DNA of 44,379 bases from Clostridia bacterium (GCA_017625835.1 JAGAKF010000018.1:1-44379); one strand, 5' to 3'. Shown: positions 17,801-24,627, counted from the stretch's first letter. Numbers and translations: made by a program. The notes: generated by a model not told the origin, from the sequence alone.

Positions 17801-18449
17801 CAAGGAAATCGTTGATAATCTGGTCAAGATTTGAGTTAGCCTTGTCATAGTTTTCCTCAAGCATTTCAGGATCTATAAGGAGATTATAGACAGTATATGT
17901 AAGGAAACCGTGAAGGTCATTGAGCATCGGGATCATTTCGCCGAGGTCAACAAAGTTACCGATAAGTCCGAGGTCAAGGTCATTACCGATGAGCTTATAA
18001 AGCGGATCAGCGTTTGACTGAATGAACTGAAGGAACTTGCCAAAGAACTCAAGGTCGCTGAGGTTCGGTGAACGACGACGGAAGTTGCCATCCTCAGGAA
18101 TTGTCCAGTCCATAGACTCGATATCACCGAGGTTAAGGATTGTAGCAACACCGTAAAGCGCACTTGATGTAATGTTGTTAATTGTGTCGAAAAGAGAGTC
18201 AAGTGAGTAGATTCTGATTTCAATACCCACGATTTCTTCATTAACGTTCATGCCAGCAAAAACTTCGTCATCGAGGAAGTCAAGCATTGCAGAAGCACAC
18301 TGGTCGTTTGAGAAATACGGGCCATTGTTAGTATCATAACCCTGCGGTCTCTCATAGTTTGTCTTGTACGCACTTGCGCCAACAGTCAGGACGGATAACA
18401 TCATGAGCATTGAAAGCAATACGCACAACAGTCTTTTAGATTGTTTCAT
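14811..18449 (-). CDS. large secreted dockerin protein, mostly unknown
   Basis: A 1212-aa protein with a signal peptide (about 1-27, ending VGASA). Residues about 30-800 are helix-rich, low in Cys, and contain repeated ILxxL/LxxLL patterns; I do not recognise a named domain. Residues about 890-1040 hold helical segments (NRSWDAYEKAMAFAN, and a later FTEESVQSVVDTY) that resemble the FIVAR-like repeats of the protein encoded at 8880-14624. A beta module (YGTGTKVQI...TYTLILFGD) leads into a canonical dockerin with DVNGDSFIDGQD and DLNEDGTIGTSD (about 1125-1190), then a short acidic tail. C-ending codons dominate the two-fold boxes, suggesting strong expression. ATG with GGAGG upstream and its own promoter and structured leader. 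Likely surface-displayed; its biochemical role is unknown. Confidence 0.75.
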   Translation of the reverse strand: MKQSKRLLCVLLSMLMMLSVLTVGASAYKTNYERPQGYDTNNGPYFSNDQCASAMLDFLDDEVFAGMNVNEEIVGIEIRIYSLDSLFDTINNITSSALYGVATILNLGDIESMDWTIPEDGNFRRRSPNLSDLEFFGKFLQFIQSNADPLYKLIGNDLDLGLIGNFVDLGEMIPMLNDLHGFLTYTVYNLLIDPEMLEENYDKANSNLDQIINDFLANRAIKFLCDMLADAETGENVVADFLGLETNEDGTLKNMMGLVQLCPSLTADEVDITKASIYDFCREIFIALIDDIVLPFAGNLLIDLLEIPVDDPTAEEMSYVDMVINLFVTYETVGLPEDATAEEIMEAFLRMVGCPNPEAPNNLDKINYGLEYVLKEGITSYVYLQDDGNGGEYLTVAPDLMAQLGDLLKGVLPMLPSLLSDFPVLTEEDTAYLETATEEQVFAFAVQMILDAFVDGFYFPHNCNSIKELATYTLVNLAAEVIPSVDFEAKIESGELIPDSMQCLDVAAAVLRYYIVGQFGYIPGDVEPTYQALLNNLTPTFDELLNGVFDQLLGKFAVLFNLYPDDSYKTDANMNSPWYKLYMTVGQVLPLTNIFYGVEDSQYGMENLFVDSIIGSVLNFDINGLLRIIGSRPDSELNKPLSQALVNLVARVLNGLFRLPGEKASVGQLNNNAFQLNLIVPYAYTTLDELLIERNTTDTGASYPSRYNSNAALNGTGLQRTAYMLLYSITAITGPGTLAGESLDLLATLIGIIDLDQFDFMKVHYEDNCPPGTSYTIKELRDLYEELKIPENEGIKYYEDSYEYFTDVDYEIWAFKDYEDALDRAKGILDQYDASENDPTVEAPARADITYAYYALYYTKQDVLDYYPTTANNYQLNKIYQKAIAANYSKTDAEGNQLYTNRSWDAYEKAMAFANKVMNEYNSYAASGTLGDYQQSKVNMARAQLRDAVAGLKANKGDADYSELEFQLARIYDLSDPYLFTEESVQSVVDTYIDAVDFNNEIKWDIDGQVYVDNIANALRDAIDNLAAIPVIEFYDPTAQIANNKDKYIYGFDQDFYSQEERDMWGDDFYFYFTMYFGSPTAGDTMLAEPTEAGYGTGTKVQIASDPDGDGEYDIDTTYTLILFGDVNGDSFIDGQDAVVMRAYAASMLRVKGYNQYVGVAGDLNEDGTIGTSDAKSVENAGLYKETISQTREAEETVDFIDLVNGARALAE

Positions 18450-18471
18450 CTAAAAACACCTCCATTTTTTT

Positions 18472-18541
18472 GCCAAGTATCTCAGGAAGTGGACCAGTGA
18501 GACCCGATAGCTCACATAAAGCCCCACTAATACACTTTGGC
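18472..18541 (-). ncRNA. structured 5' leader of the 1212-aa dockerin gene, candidate cis-regulatory RNA
   Basis: Seventy bases between promoter and ribosome site fold on paper into nested stems. The closing stem is GCCAA / TTGGC extended by GTGT / ATAC across a one-base bulge. Inside are AGTGG / CCACT and GTGAG / CTCAC with a 9-base loop. The GGAGG ribosome site lies about 9 nt downstream of the closing stem. It does not match the riboswitch classes I can recall. Confidence 0.45.
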
Positions 18542-18549
18542 TTATACTA

Positions 18550-18578
18550 ATATTATCAAATAAAAACCAATTTGTAAA
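18550..18578 (-). promoter_or_regulatory. promoter of the 1212-aa dockerin gene
   Basis: TTTACA (18573-18578), a 17-base spacer and TAATAT (18550-18555), preceded by TGA (extended -10). It leaves a leader of about 95 nt. The rest of the gap 18579-18818 is very AT-rich and shows no gene or RNA I can recognise. Confidence 0.7.
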
Positions 18579-18818
18579 TAGATTTTTAACAAAAAACACA
18601 CGAAAAATTTTTAATTTTCTAATATTATTTAACTATTTTAAACGAAAAGAGAAGTCTGTTTTTTAACCTTTAAGCACACCTTACAAACCAAGTGATAAAA
18701 ATTTGTTAATTTTGTCAAGTAGACATTTTTGTAAGGATAATTATTGTGTTTCTATTTTCGCAAAACAAGTAAAAATATTATTTCTTTTTAAAAATTTTCA
18801 CTTTTTTCGTTTTGTCTA

Positions 18819-18847
18819 TTTAAATAGGAAACCAAAAGTTGTATACT
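18819..18847 (+). promoter_or_regulatory. possible promoter of the ECF S component / radical SAM pair
   Basis: TTTAAA (18819-18824), a 17-base spacer and TATACT (18842-18847), 30 nt before the start codon. The -35 is weak. Confidence 0.35.
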
Positions 18848-18877
18848 GTGCATTAGATTTTTTTAGAAGGTGTATAT

Positions 18878-19438
18878 ATGAAAAACAAAAGACATAACAG
18901 CTACATAAAAACCATTATACTTGCATCGGTTTTCACGGCAATAATAACCGTTATGACTTTTTTTATCAAAATTCCTGCTCATAACGGTTATATTCATATC
19001 GGTGACGCTGTTATATACATTGCCTCCTGCCTGCTTCCGTCACCTTTTGCACTCGTCAGTGCAGCACTAGGAGGAATGCTTGCTGACGGTCTCGGCGGTT
19101 TCATCATATATATAATACCGACAGCGATAATCAAAGCAATGATTTCTTCCGTATTCAGCAGTAAAGACGCAAAAATTCTTACAGTAAGAAATGTGATAGC
19201 TTTAATTCCTGCTACAGTTATTACAATTTCGGGTTACTATATTGCCGAAGCTATACTTGTCTCAATTTCAGTTTCTGACAGTTTCAGCCATTTTTATCAA
19301 TATCTGTTCACAGCAGCACCGTGGTTTTCAGCCTTATACAGCATACCCGGCAACATTATCCAGGCCGTTGCAAGTGCGGTTATGTTTATTTTACTTGCAA
19401 TTGCTCTTGACAAAATCAAAATCAAGGATAAAATATAA
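18878..19438 (+). CDS. ECF-type transporter substrate-binding (S) component-like membrane protein
   Basis: A 186-aa, very hydrophobic protein with about five to six membrane segments. The pattern (basic N-terminus, IILASVFTAIITVMTFF, then IPAHNGYIHIGDAVIYIASCLLP and ALGGMLADGLGGF) is that of ECF transporter S components, which capture vitamins and use a shared EcfA/A'/T module encoded elsewhere. I recall a family (TIGR04002) of such proteins linked to the radical SAM protein that follows, but cannot check it. ATG with AGAAGG upstream; the radical SAM gene starts 20 nt after it, so they form one operon. The ligand cannot be read from the sequence. Confidence 0.8.
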   Translation: MKNKRHNSYIKTIILASVFTAIITVMTFFIKIPAHNGYIHIGDAVIYIASCLLPSPFALVSAALGGMLADGLGGFIIYIIPTAIIKAMISSVFSSKDAKILTVRNVIALIPATVITISGYYIAEAILVSISVSDSFSHFYQYLFTAAPWFSALYSIPGNIIQAVASAVMFILLAIALDKIKIKDKI

Positions 19439-19457
19439 CAGGTACGGAGGATTGACT

Positions 19458-20060
19458 ATGGCTGATATTATTTACACTTATGCCGGCAGCGCATATATGA
19501 ACATTACGAATAAATGTCCCTGCTCATGCATTTTCTGCATCAGAAGCAACGGTGACGGACTGGGTTCTGCCGAATCTTTATGGTTAAAAAAAGATCCCAC
19601 TATTGATGAAATCAAAAGTGAGATTGATAATTTTGATTTTTCACCTTACAGCGAGGTAGTTTTCTGCGGCTACGGTGAACCGACGCAGGCTCTCGACAAC
19701 CTTATTGAAGCGGCAAAATATCTTAAAGAAAAACACGCTCTTAAAATCCGACTTAATTCAAACGGACTGAGCGACCTTGTAAACGGAAAGCCGACCGCTC
19801 ATCTCCTTGAGGGTGTTGTGGACAGCATTTCAATAAGCCTTAATGCACCCGATGCTGAAAGCTATCAGCGCGTAACGCGTTCAAAGTTCGGAGAAGAAGC
19901 CTACCCTGCTCTTCTTAAGTTTGCAGAGGATTGCAAGAAATATATCCCGAACGTAAAGTTTACGGTTGTTGATGTTATTTCCGAAGATGAGATTTCGGAA
20001 TGTAAAAAGATTTCTGAGAAAATGGGTATCCCCCTCAGAGTCAGAAAGTGGATAAAATAA
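19458..20060 (+). CDS. TatD-family-associated radical SAM protein
   Basis: A 200-aa compact radical SAM protein. The iron-sulfur motif is CPCSCIFC, giving C20, C24 and C27 in CxxxCxxC spacing, after NITNKC. GYGEPT (GGxEP-type) and LRLNSNG-like strands follow (KIRLNSNG), then SISLNAPD. The N-terminal pattern IIYTYAGSAYMNITNKCPCSC fits the family called TatD-associated radical SAM (TIGR04038 as I recall it). Members are short and lack a SPASM domain. The start is ATG at 19458, with GGAGG 7 nt upstream; the open frame extends further upstream, but only inside the S-component gene. Function unknown; together with the transporter it may process an imported cofactor or peptide. Confidence 0.85.
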   Translation: MADIIYTYAGSAYMNITNKCPCSCIFCIRSNGDGLGSAESLWLKKDPTIDEIKSEIDNFDFSPYSEVVFCGYGEPTQALDNLIEAAKYLKEKHALKIRLNSNGLSDLVNGKPTAHLLEGVVDSISISLNAPDAESYQRVTRSKFGEEAYPALLKFAEDCKKYIPNVKFTVVDVISEDEISECKKISEKMGIPLRVRKWIK

Positions 20061-20076
20061 GTCTGTATAGTGTTTG

Positions 20077-20107
20077 AAAGCTTGTACGTTTTGTGCAAGC
20101 TTTTTTA
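20077..20107 (+). terminator. terminator of the S component / radical SAM operon
   Basis: AAAGCTTGTAC / GTGCAAGCTTT with one G-U pair, followed by TTTTTT, 17 nt after the radical SAM stop codon. Confidence 0.85.
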
Positions 20108-20201
20108 TTTTGCTCGGTACAGTATAACAAAACACAAAAAAATAAACGGTGATCACTCACCGCTTCAAAAATTCGGAATATAAAAGATACAAATACATAT
20201 C

Positions 20202-20248
20202 ATAAAAAAGAAAAACCACACAGACCATACGCCCATAGGTCTGTGTGG
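20202..20248 (-). terminator. terminator of the heptad-repeat wall protein gene
   Basis: An 11-bp stem, CCACACAGACC / GGTCTGTGTGG (20216-20248), followed on the minus strand by TTTTTCTTTTTT. A second inverted repeat, AAGGGCG / CGCCCTT (20272-20299), lies between it and the stop codon. A small palindrome, CGGTGATCACTCACCG, lies at 20146-20161. Confidence 0.8.
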
Positions 20249-20311
20249 GGGCGTTAAAAAATTGATATCATAAGGGCGTTATCCGGAATAATCGCCCTTG
20301 TGAACTAAAAA

Positions 20312-21376
20312 TTAGTCTTCCTTCTTACGAAGTGCAACGATTGCTGCACCGCTTACTGCGAGAAGAGAGAAGATAGCAGCTGTAGCTGTTACGCTGTCGC
20401 CTGTGTCAGGGTTAACAACGTCGCCGTCAGCAGGCTTCTCTGTGGGAGCTTCTGTGGGAGCTTCTGTCGGAGCATCTGTGGGCTCTTCTGAAGGTTCTGT
20501 CGGCTCTTCTGAAGGCTCTGTGGGCTCTTCTGAAGGCTCTGTCGGCTCCTCTGAAGGCTCTGTCGGCTCTTCTGAAGGCTCTGTGGGCTCTTCTGAAGGC
20601 TCTGTCGGCTCCTCTGAAGGCTCAGTCGGCTCCTCTGAAGGCTCTGTCGGCTCCTCTGAAGGCTCTGTCGGCTCTTCTGAAGGCTCTGTGGGCTCTTCTG
20701 AAGGCTCTGTCGGCTCCTCTGAAGGCTCTGTCGGCTCCTCTGAAGGCTCTGTGGGCTCTTCTGAAGGCTCTGTCGGCTCCTCTGAAGGCTCTGTCGGCTC
20801 TTCTGAAGGCTCTGTGGGCTCTTCTGAAGGCTCTGTGGGCTCTTCTGAAGGTTCTGTCGGCTCTTCTGAAGGCTCAGTCGGCTCCTCTGAAGGCTCTGTG
20901 GGAGCTACATATACAGGGATGTTGTTAACAACCTTAGCGTCAACCACTTCCTGAGCTGCGTTCATGCAGTTTGAAACAGCAAGACTGAAATCAGCCTTAT
21001 CGATGTTTGCACCCTCAACCTTTTCAAATGTGTAAGTTGCGATAACTGTACCCTCTGTGCTGAGGTCTGCAGTAGCAGCACCTGAAACAAGACCTGTTGC
21101 AGGGTTTGTCATTGCGAAACCACCCGGCAAGTTAGCTGTGATAGCCTTGCATGACTTGATTTTTGCACTATTGAATTCAACACCAAAGTCGATTGCTGCA
21201 AAAGCACCCTTCTCAAGCTTAACTTCAATAACTACTTCTTTCTCTGTCTCTGAAGCGAGGTTCAAAGAAAGAGTTGCAGTTGTAGCAGCAAGAGCAGATG
21301 TAAGCATAACGATTGCGATGCTGAGAGCAACTGTTACAGAAACAACAGCTGACAATATCTTAGCAATTCTGTTCAT
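20312..21376 (-). CDS. wall-anchored protein with possible cohesin-like domain and 20 TEPSEEP heptads
   Basis: A 354-aa protein. Signal peptide about 1-30. Residues about 31-150 form a beta sandwich in cohesin-like order (LNLASETEKEVVIEVKLEKG, DFGVEFNSAKIKSCKAI, VIATYTFEKVEGA). Next come 20 perfect TEPSEEP heptads and short PTEA repeats, a Pro/Glu stalk. The C-terminus is a sortase-type sorting signal: NPDTGDS, a hydrophobic stretch (TATAAIFSLLAVSGAAIVAL) and RKKED. It would be cut at NPDTG and linked to the wall, holding the N-terminal domain away from the cell. If that domain binds dockerins it is a small anchoring scaffoldin. No sortase gene is in the window. ATG with AAGGTG 7 nt upstream; likely co-transcribed with the dockerin gene to its right. 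Confidence 0.75.
   Translation of the reverse strand: MNRIAKILSAVVSVTVALSIAIVMLTSALAATTATLSLNLASETEKEVVIEVKLEKGAFAAIDFGVEFNSAKIKSCKAITANLPGGFAMTNPATGLVSGAATADLSTEGTVIATYTFEKVEGANIDKADFSLAVSNCMNAAQEVVDAKVVNNIPVYVAPTEPSEEPTEPSEEPTEPSEEPTEPSEEPTEPSEEPTEPSEEPTEPSEEPTEPSEEPTEPSEEPTEPSEEPTEPSEEPTEPSEEPTEPSEEPTEPSEEPTEPSEEPTEPSEEPTEPSEEPTEPSEEPTEPSEEPTEPSEEPTDAPTEAPTEAPTEKPADGDVVNPDTGDSVTATAAIFSLLAVSGAAIVALRKKED
20481..20900 (-). repeat. 20 tandem 21-bp repeats encoding TEPSEEP
   Basis: Exactly 20 units of 21 bp. Units differ only at synonymous positions (CTT/CCT, GTC/GTG/TCA on the plus strand), so the protein repeat is perfect while the DNA is not. Confidence 0.95.
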
Positions 21377-21473
21377 TGTTTATCACCTTTTTCTCCTTTA
21401 TAGATTTGTGCAAAGCACATATATTTAGACATCTCGCGACTTAGGCGAAAATCGCCGATGAACTAAAACTTAA

Positions 21474-22460
21474 TTAATTGGCAAAGTTTGAATACTCGTT
21501 AACTGTTCTTGTAGTTGTATCTGTTCCCATTGAGAAAAAGAGAACATATGTTGTAACATCGCTACGCATATCAGACTCTGTTTTCATAGAAACAATCTGA
21601 CCCGATTCTGAATCAACAACACAAGAAATCTTACAATTAAGATACTCCATTGCATTAACTTCAACAGAAGCCTGGATATCTTCGCCACCGGTTGCTGTTC
21701 CGAGTTCTTCTTCCATTTCCTTGATAAATGTTGTTTTATCCGGAAGCTGAAGCATAGTAACGATCGGACTGCCTGCCTTAGGGTTCTTATCATCTTTGAA
21801 GATGATGTCGATCTGGTAGTTACCGTCCGGAAGAACAGTAAGCGTTATATCTTTGAACAATGAAGGATCCGTAATTTTGCACTCACCGGGAAGGTTGGCG
21901 AGAGCTGATGCGGAACCTGCTCTGAAAGTATTCTGGAAAGAGCTTTCCTTCATCATATCCTTTTTCATTGTTTCGAGCTCATCCTTCGGAACCATAGACA
22001 TAGCAGAACCTGAAAACTTAACATCGATTGCCTTTGTTTTCATATTGAGCTTGTACGCAGGAATTGTCTCTCTTGCTCCGTTAATTGCATTAGCATAGAG
22101 TGCAAGGATTTCTTCCTTGGTTTCGGGTGCCGGATTCTTATCTTCTTCATTTTTATCGTCGCCTGCTTCTTCTGCCGGGAAACTTGTAATAATACCAACG
22201 GCATACTGAAGAATAAGCAAAGCGTCAGAAGAATTGAGCTTCATATCGGCACTGACATCAGCTGCTGCAATATTTTCATCCGAAATCTGTGAAAGACCGA
22301 CAGAGTGCTGAAGAATTGCAAGAGCATCCGATGAATTAATTTTACCATCACTCGTTACATCGCCGTACATCACATCAGCTGCATAAGAAACAGCAACACA
22401 GCTCAACGCTGTAATCACAGCAAGAAGCAACGACACAAATCTTTTGAATGATCTGTTCAT
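21474..22460 (-). CDS. secreted protein with N-terminal dockerin and unknown C-terminal domain
   Basis: A 328-aa secreted protein (331 if the upstream ATG at 22469 is used; AAGGG is 9 nt before the chosen ATG). Signal peptide about 1-28 (ends VSYAADV). A dockerin follows at once: DVTSDGKINSSD...ILQHSVGL and DVSADMKLNSSD...ILQYAVGIITSFPA, about residues 33-95. After an acidic Asn/Pro linker, the C-terminal region (about 120-328) is a mixed alpha/beta domain I do not recognise (KAIDVKFSGSAMSMVPKDEL... IDIIFKDDKNPKAG). It may be a binding domain rather than an enzyme. It is divergent from the plus-strand dockerin genes and has its own promoter. Confidence 0.75.
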   Translation of the reverse strand: MNRSFKRFVSLLLAVITALSCVAVSYAADVMYGDVTSDGKINSSDALAILQHSVGLSQISDENIAAADVSADMKLNSSDALLILQYAVGIITSFPAEEAGDDKNEEDKNPAPETKEEILALYANAINGARETIPAYKLNMKTKAIDVKFSGSAMSMVPKDELETMKKDMMKESSFQNTFRAGSASALANLPGECKITDPSLFKDITLTVLPDGNYQIDIIFKDDKNPKAGSPIVTMLQLPDKTTFIKEMEEELGTATGGEDIQASVEVNAMEYLNCKISCVVDSESGQIVSMKTESDMRSDVTTYVLFFSMGTDTTTRTVNEYSNFAN

Positions 22461-22545
22461 TTTACTCATCCCTTAATTCAGATTGTTTTCGAACACAAGT
22501 CCAACGGGCGCACTACACCACATATAGTACTTCATATTCGGGTAA

Positions 22546-22574
22546 ATTATATACTACATACCGCTGTTTGTCAA
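22546..22574 (-). promoter_or_regulatory. promoter of the minus-strand dockerin gene
   Basis: TTGACA (22569-22574), a 17-base spacer and TATAAT (22546-22551): a near-consensus promoter. Confidence 0.85.
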
Positions 22575-22604
22575 TAGTAAAAGTTTGTATATAGGCATGT
22601 AGTA
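22552..22604. promoter_or_regulatory. inverted repeat between divergent dockerin promoters, possible operator
   Basis: TACTACATACC (22552-22562) and GGCATGTAGTA (22594-22604) are inverted with 10 of 11 matches. The left arm lies in the spacer of the minus-strand promoter and the right arm between the two promoters. Confidence 0.45.
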
Positions 22605-22622
22605 AGTAAATTTTATTTTGCA

Positions 22623-22651
22623 TTGACACCCGACTCTTTTTAATGTATAAT
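22623..22651 (+). promoter_or_regulatory. promoter of the plus-strand dockerin gene pair
   Basis: TTGACA (22623-22628), a 17-base spacer and TATAAT (22646-22651), both exact consensus; start codon 42 nt further on. Confidence 0.88.
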
Positions 22652-22693
22652 TATGAAGAATATAAATCTTAACTAGGTAAGGAGGAAGCAAAA

Positions 22694-23563
22694 TTGAATA
22701 AAACGAAGTTCAGAAGTGTTCTTTGTGTGATTCTTTCGTGCGTGATTCTTTTCTCGTGTTTCGGTATCGTTGCATCGGCAGCTAACGTCACGGTAGTAAA
22801 AAAGCCGTCACAGACCACATTCTACCAGGGAATCGACTGGGCTTACAATAAGTCAGGAAAGATTTCAGCTGTTAGCGGTGATTTTGATATTTCCGGTACA
22901 GTGCTTTCTTATAACTCAAAGCAAGTGTCCTACGCTGTTGAGAAATGGCCGAATATGTATTCAAAATCTGACAGCGGATCCTGGCAGGCCGGAAAAAACA
23001 CGATGCGAATTTATTGTGACGAATTTCCGTCAAACGTCTATGCAACCGTTCAGGTTAATCTTATTGAAGTTGAGAGTATAACAATCGTTTCTCCGCCCCA
23101 AAAAACTAACCTGATGCAAGACACCGATTGGGAACTCAGCGGCCTTGGTGATGTTGAGTTCACAACATTTGACCTTACGGGAACAAAACTCAGCGTGAAG
23201 TATACAGACGGATCGACCAAATTCGTTTCTTATCCCGATAACAAACTTATCGGCTGGGCTGTTCCGCAAAACGTTGATTCAGTTAAGCCCGGAGAGACAA
23301 CACTTTACGCAACTTTCTGCGGCAAAAGAGCTCCGTTCAAGGTTAATTTTATTCTGAAAGGCGCCAGCATTCCGGGCGACGTTAACTTTGACCTTAAGGT
23401 TAACTCACAGGATGCGCTGTCAATCCTTCAGCATTCCGTTAAAATTATCACTCTTGACAGTACCGCTCAAAAGCAGGCTGATGTTTCAAAGGATGGAAAA
23501 ATCAATTCGCAGGATGCGTTGATGGTTCTTCAATATTCAGTCGGTCTTGTTCCGGCTTTATAA
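22694..23563 (+). CDS. secreted Ig-like protein with C-terminal dockerin
   Basis: A 289-aa protein starting with TTG, supported by GGAGG 8 nt upstream. The signal peptide is about 1-30. Two Ig-like (Big_3-type) domains follow, about 33-120 and 120-215. Each opens with a PxxTxFYQGIDW or PQKTNLMQDTDW strand and carries a YTDGSTKFVSYPD-type hairpin. The C-terminal dockerin (about 225-289) has DVNFDLKVNSQD and DVSKDGKINSQD, each followed by ALxxLQxSV. No catalytic domain. Eighteen nt separate it from the next gene, so both share the 22623-22651 promoter. Likely an adhesion or spacer subunit of a surface assembly. Confidence 0.78.
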   Translation: MNKTKFRSVLCVILSCVILFSCFGIVASAANVTVVKKPSQTTFYQGIDWAYNKSGKISAVSGDFDISGTVLSYNSKQVSYAVEKWPNMYSKSDSGSWQAGKNTMRIYCDEFPSNVYATVQVNLIEVESITIVSPPQKTNLMQDTDWELSGLGDVEFTTFDLTGTKLSVKYTDGSTKFVSYPDNKLIGWAVPQNVDSVKPGETTLYATFCGKRAPFKVNFILKGASIPGDVNFDLKVNSQDALSILQHSVKIITLDSTAQKQADVSKDGKINSQDALMVLQYSVGLVPAL

Positions 23564-23581
23564 TTAAAAGGAGGAAAAACA

Positions 23582-24598
23582 ATGAAAATTACCAAATCAA
23601 TAGTTTCACTCGTACTTGTATTTTCAATATTTGCAAGTATGGCCGCTTTCTTCACAGTTGGTTCATCCGCTGCTGATAATTCACTCGGTGATGTTAACAG
23701 TGACGCCGCAATAAACTCGTTTGACGCCCTTATGATCGTAAGATACTGCACAGGCGTTGAAGAACTTACAACTGCTGAACTTAAAGCTGCTGACGTTGAC
23801 GGCAATAAGAAAATTAACTCAACAGACGCACTTTACATTCTTCACTTCTCAGTAGGCAAAATTTCAAGCTTCCCCGCAGGTGCCCCTGTTGATTCAGGCC
23901 GTATTGAAATCGTTGGCGGTTTCTGGTACGACCCTGCAACAGGTAAGGTTACAAATCCTGACGGTTCAGGCTTGCTCGGTTTCTCATATGATGCAAGAGA
24001 AGGCGTTTTCTATGCTTCAAGTAATGCATGGCAGAGAACATTCGGTTATACATACATCTACGATATTGCTGCTCCCGTAATCATCTGTTGGTTCGACACA
24101 ACACGAATCTTCTTCGAATATGACGACAAAGAGTGGATGGTTCAGCTTTGGAAGGGCCAGTACGGTTGGGTTCTTATCGGTGCTGAAATCGGTCTTTACT
24201 ACCGTGACTTCGGCGACAATACTCTCATCGACGAAAACGGTGTAAACTACTTCAAGTGCGCTGACGACGATCTTCTTATCAAGATGAGTATGACACTTTA
24301 CAGAAACAACACTACTCTCTTCTCACGCGGTCAGCAGTATTCATGGTGGCTCACAGGCTTTGTTCCGGGCGCTCTTAATAACTTCGGTTCAACACCTGCT
24401 GATACTCAGGAGCTTACACTCGACTCAACACTTACATTCACAGATGCTGATATGATGGAAGCATTCATTGAAGGTCTTGAAAACGTTGACAAGGTTGAGC
24501 ACAACGCTACATTCTCAGCAAGAAACTTCGAATTTGAAAAAGGCGTTAACTACTATGTTAACCGCGCAAAGAATTCAGTTACTTTCACATGGCAGTAA
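23582..24598 (+). CDS. secreted protein with N-terminal dockerin and DUF4474-like domain
   Basis: A 338-aa protein. Signal peptide about 1-30. The dockerin comes first: DVNSDAAINSFD and DVDGNKKINSTD...ILHFSVGKISSFPAG, about 36-98. The rest (about 105-338) matches my memory of DUF4474: FGYTYIYDIAAPVIICWFDT, EWMVQLWKGQYGWVLIGAEI, LYYRDFG and YSWWLTGFVPG. The function of DUF4474 is not known. Codon use shifts strongly to C-ending codons (TTC, TAC, GAC, AAC, ATC, AAG), like pgk at the right edge, suggesting an abundant product. ATG with AGGAGG 8 nt upstream. Second gene of its operon. Confidence 0.82.
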   Translation: MKITKSIVSLVLVFSIFASMAAFFTVGSSAADNSLGDVNSDAAINSFDALMIVRYCTGVEELTTAELKAADVDGNKKINSTDALYILHFSVGKISSFPAGAPVDSGRIEIVGGFWYDPATGKVTNPDGSGLLGFSYDAREGVFYASSNAWQRTFGYTYIYDIAAPVIICWFDTTRIFFEYDDKEWMVQLWKGQYGWVLIGAEIGLYYRDFGDNTLIDENGVNYFKCADDDLLIKMSMTLYRNNTTLFSRGQQYSWWLTGFVPGALNNFGSTPADTQELTLDSTLTFTDADMMEAFIEGLENVDKVEHNATFSARNFEFEKGVNYYVNRAKNSVTFTWQ

Positions 24599-24627
24599 TC
24601 TGAAACCAACTTAAAATGAATAAACAA

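Noticed and set aside
18579-18818. tRNA or small RNA gene in the long intergenic gap
   Set aside because: No cloverleaf, GC-rich stem or terminator-like end is visible; the sequence is mostly A/T runs.
19242-20060. Longer start for the radical SAM gene
   Set aside because: The extension lies inside the S-component gene; GGAGG 7 nt before the ATG at 19458 and the family N-terminus mark the real start.
20481-20900. CRISPR array
   Set aside because: The repeats are contiguous 21-bp coding units without spacers.
20403-20954. Plus-strand frame encoding EGSVGSS repeats
   Set aside because: It is the antisense of the TEPSEEP repeat gene; it has no ribosome site or signal peptide and exists because the 21-bp repeat keeps all frames open.
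7090-24598. Classical cellulosome gene cluster
   Set aside because: No dockerin protein here carries a glycoside hydrolase or carbohydrate-binding module I recognise, and the only GH gene (GH20) has no signal peptide or dockerin.
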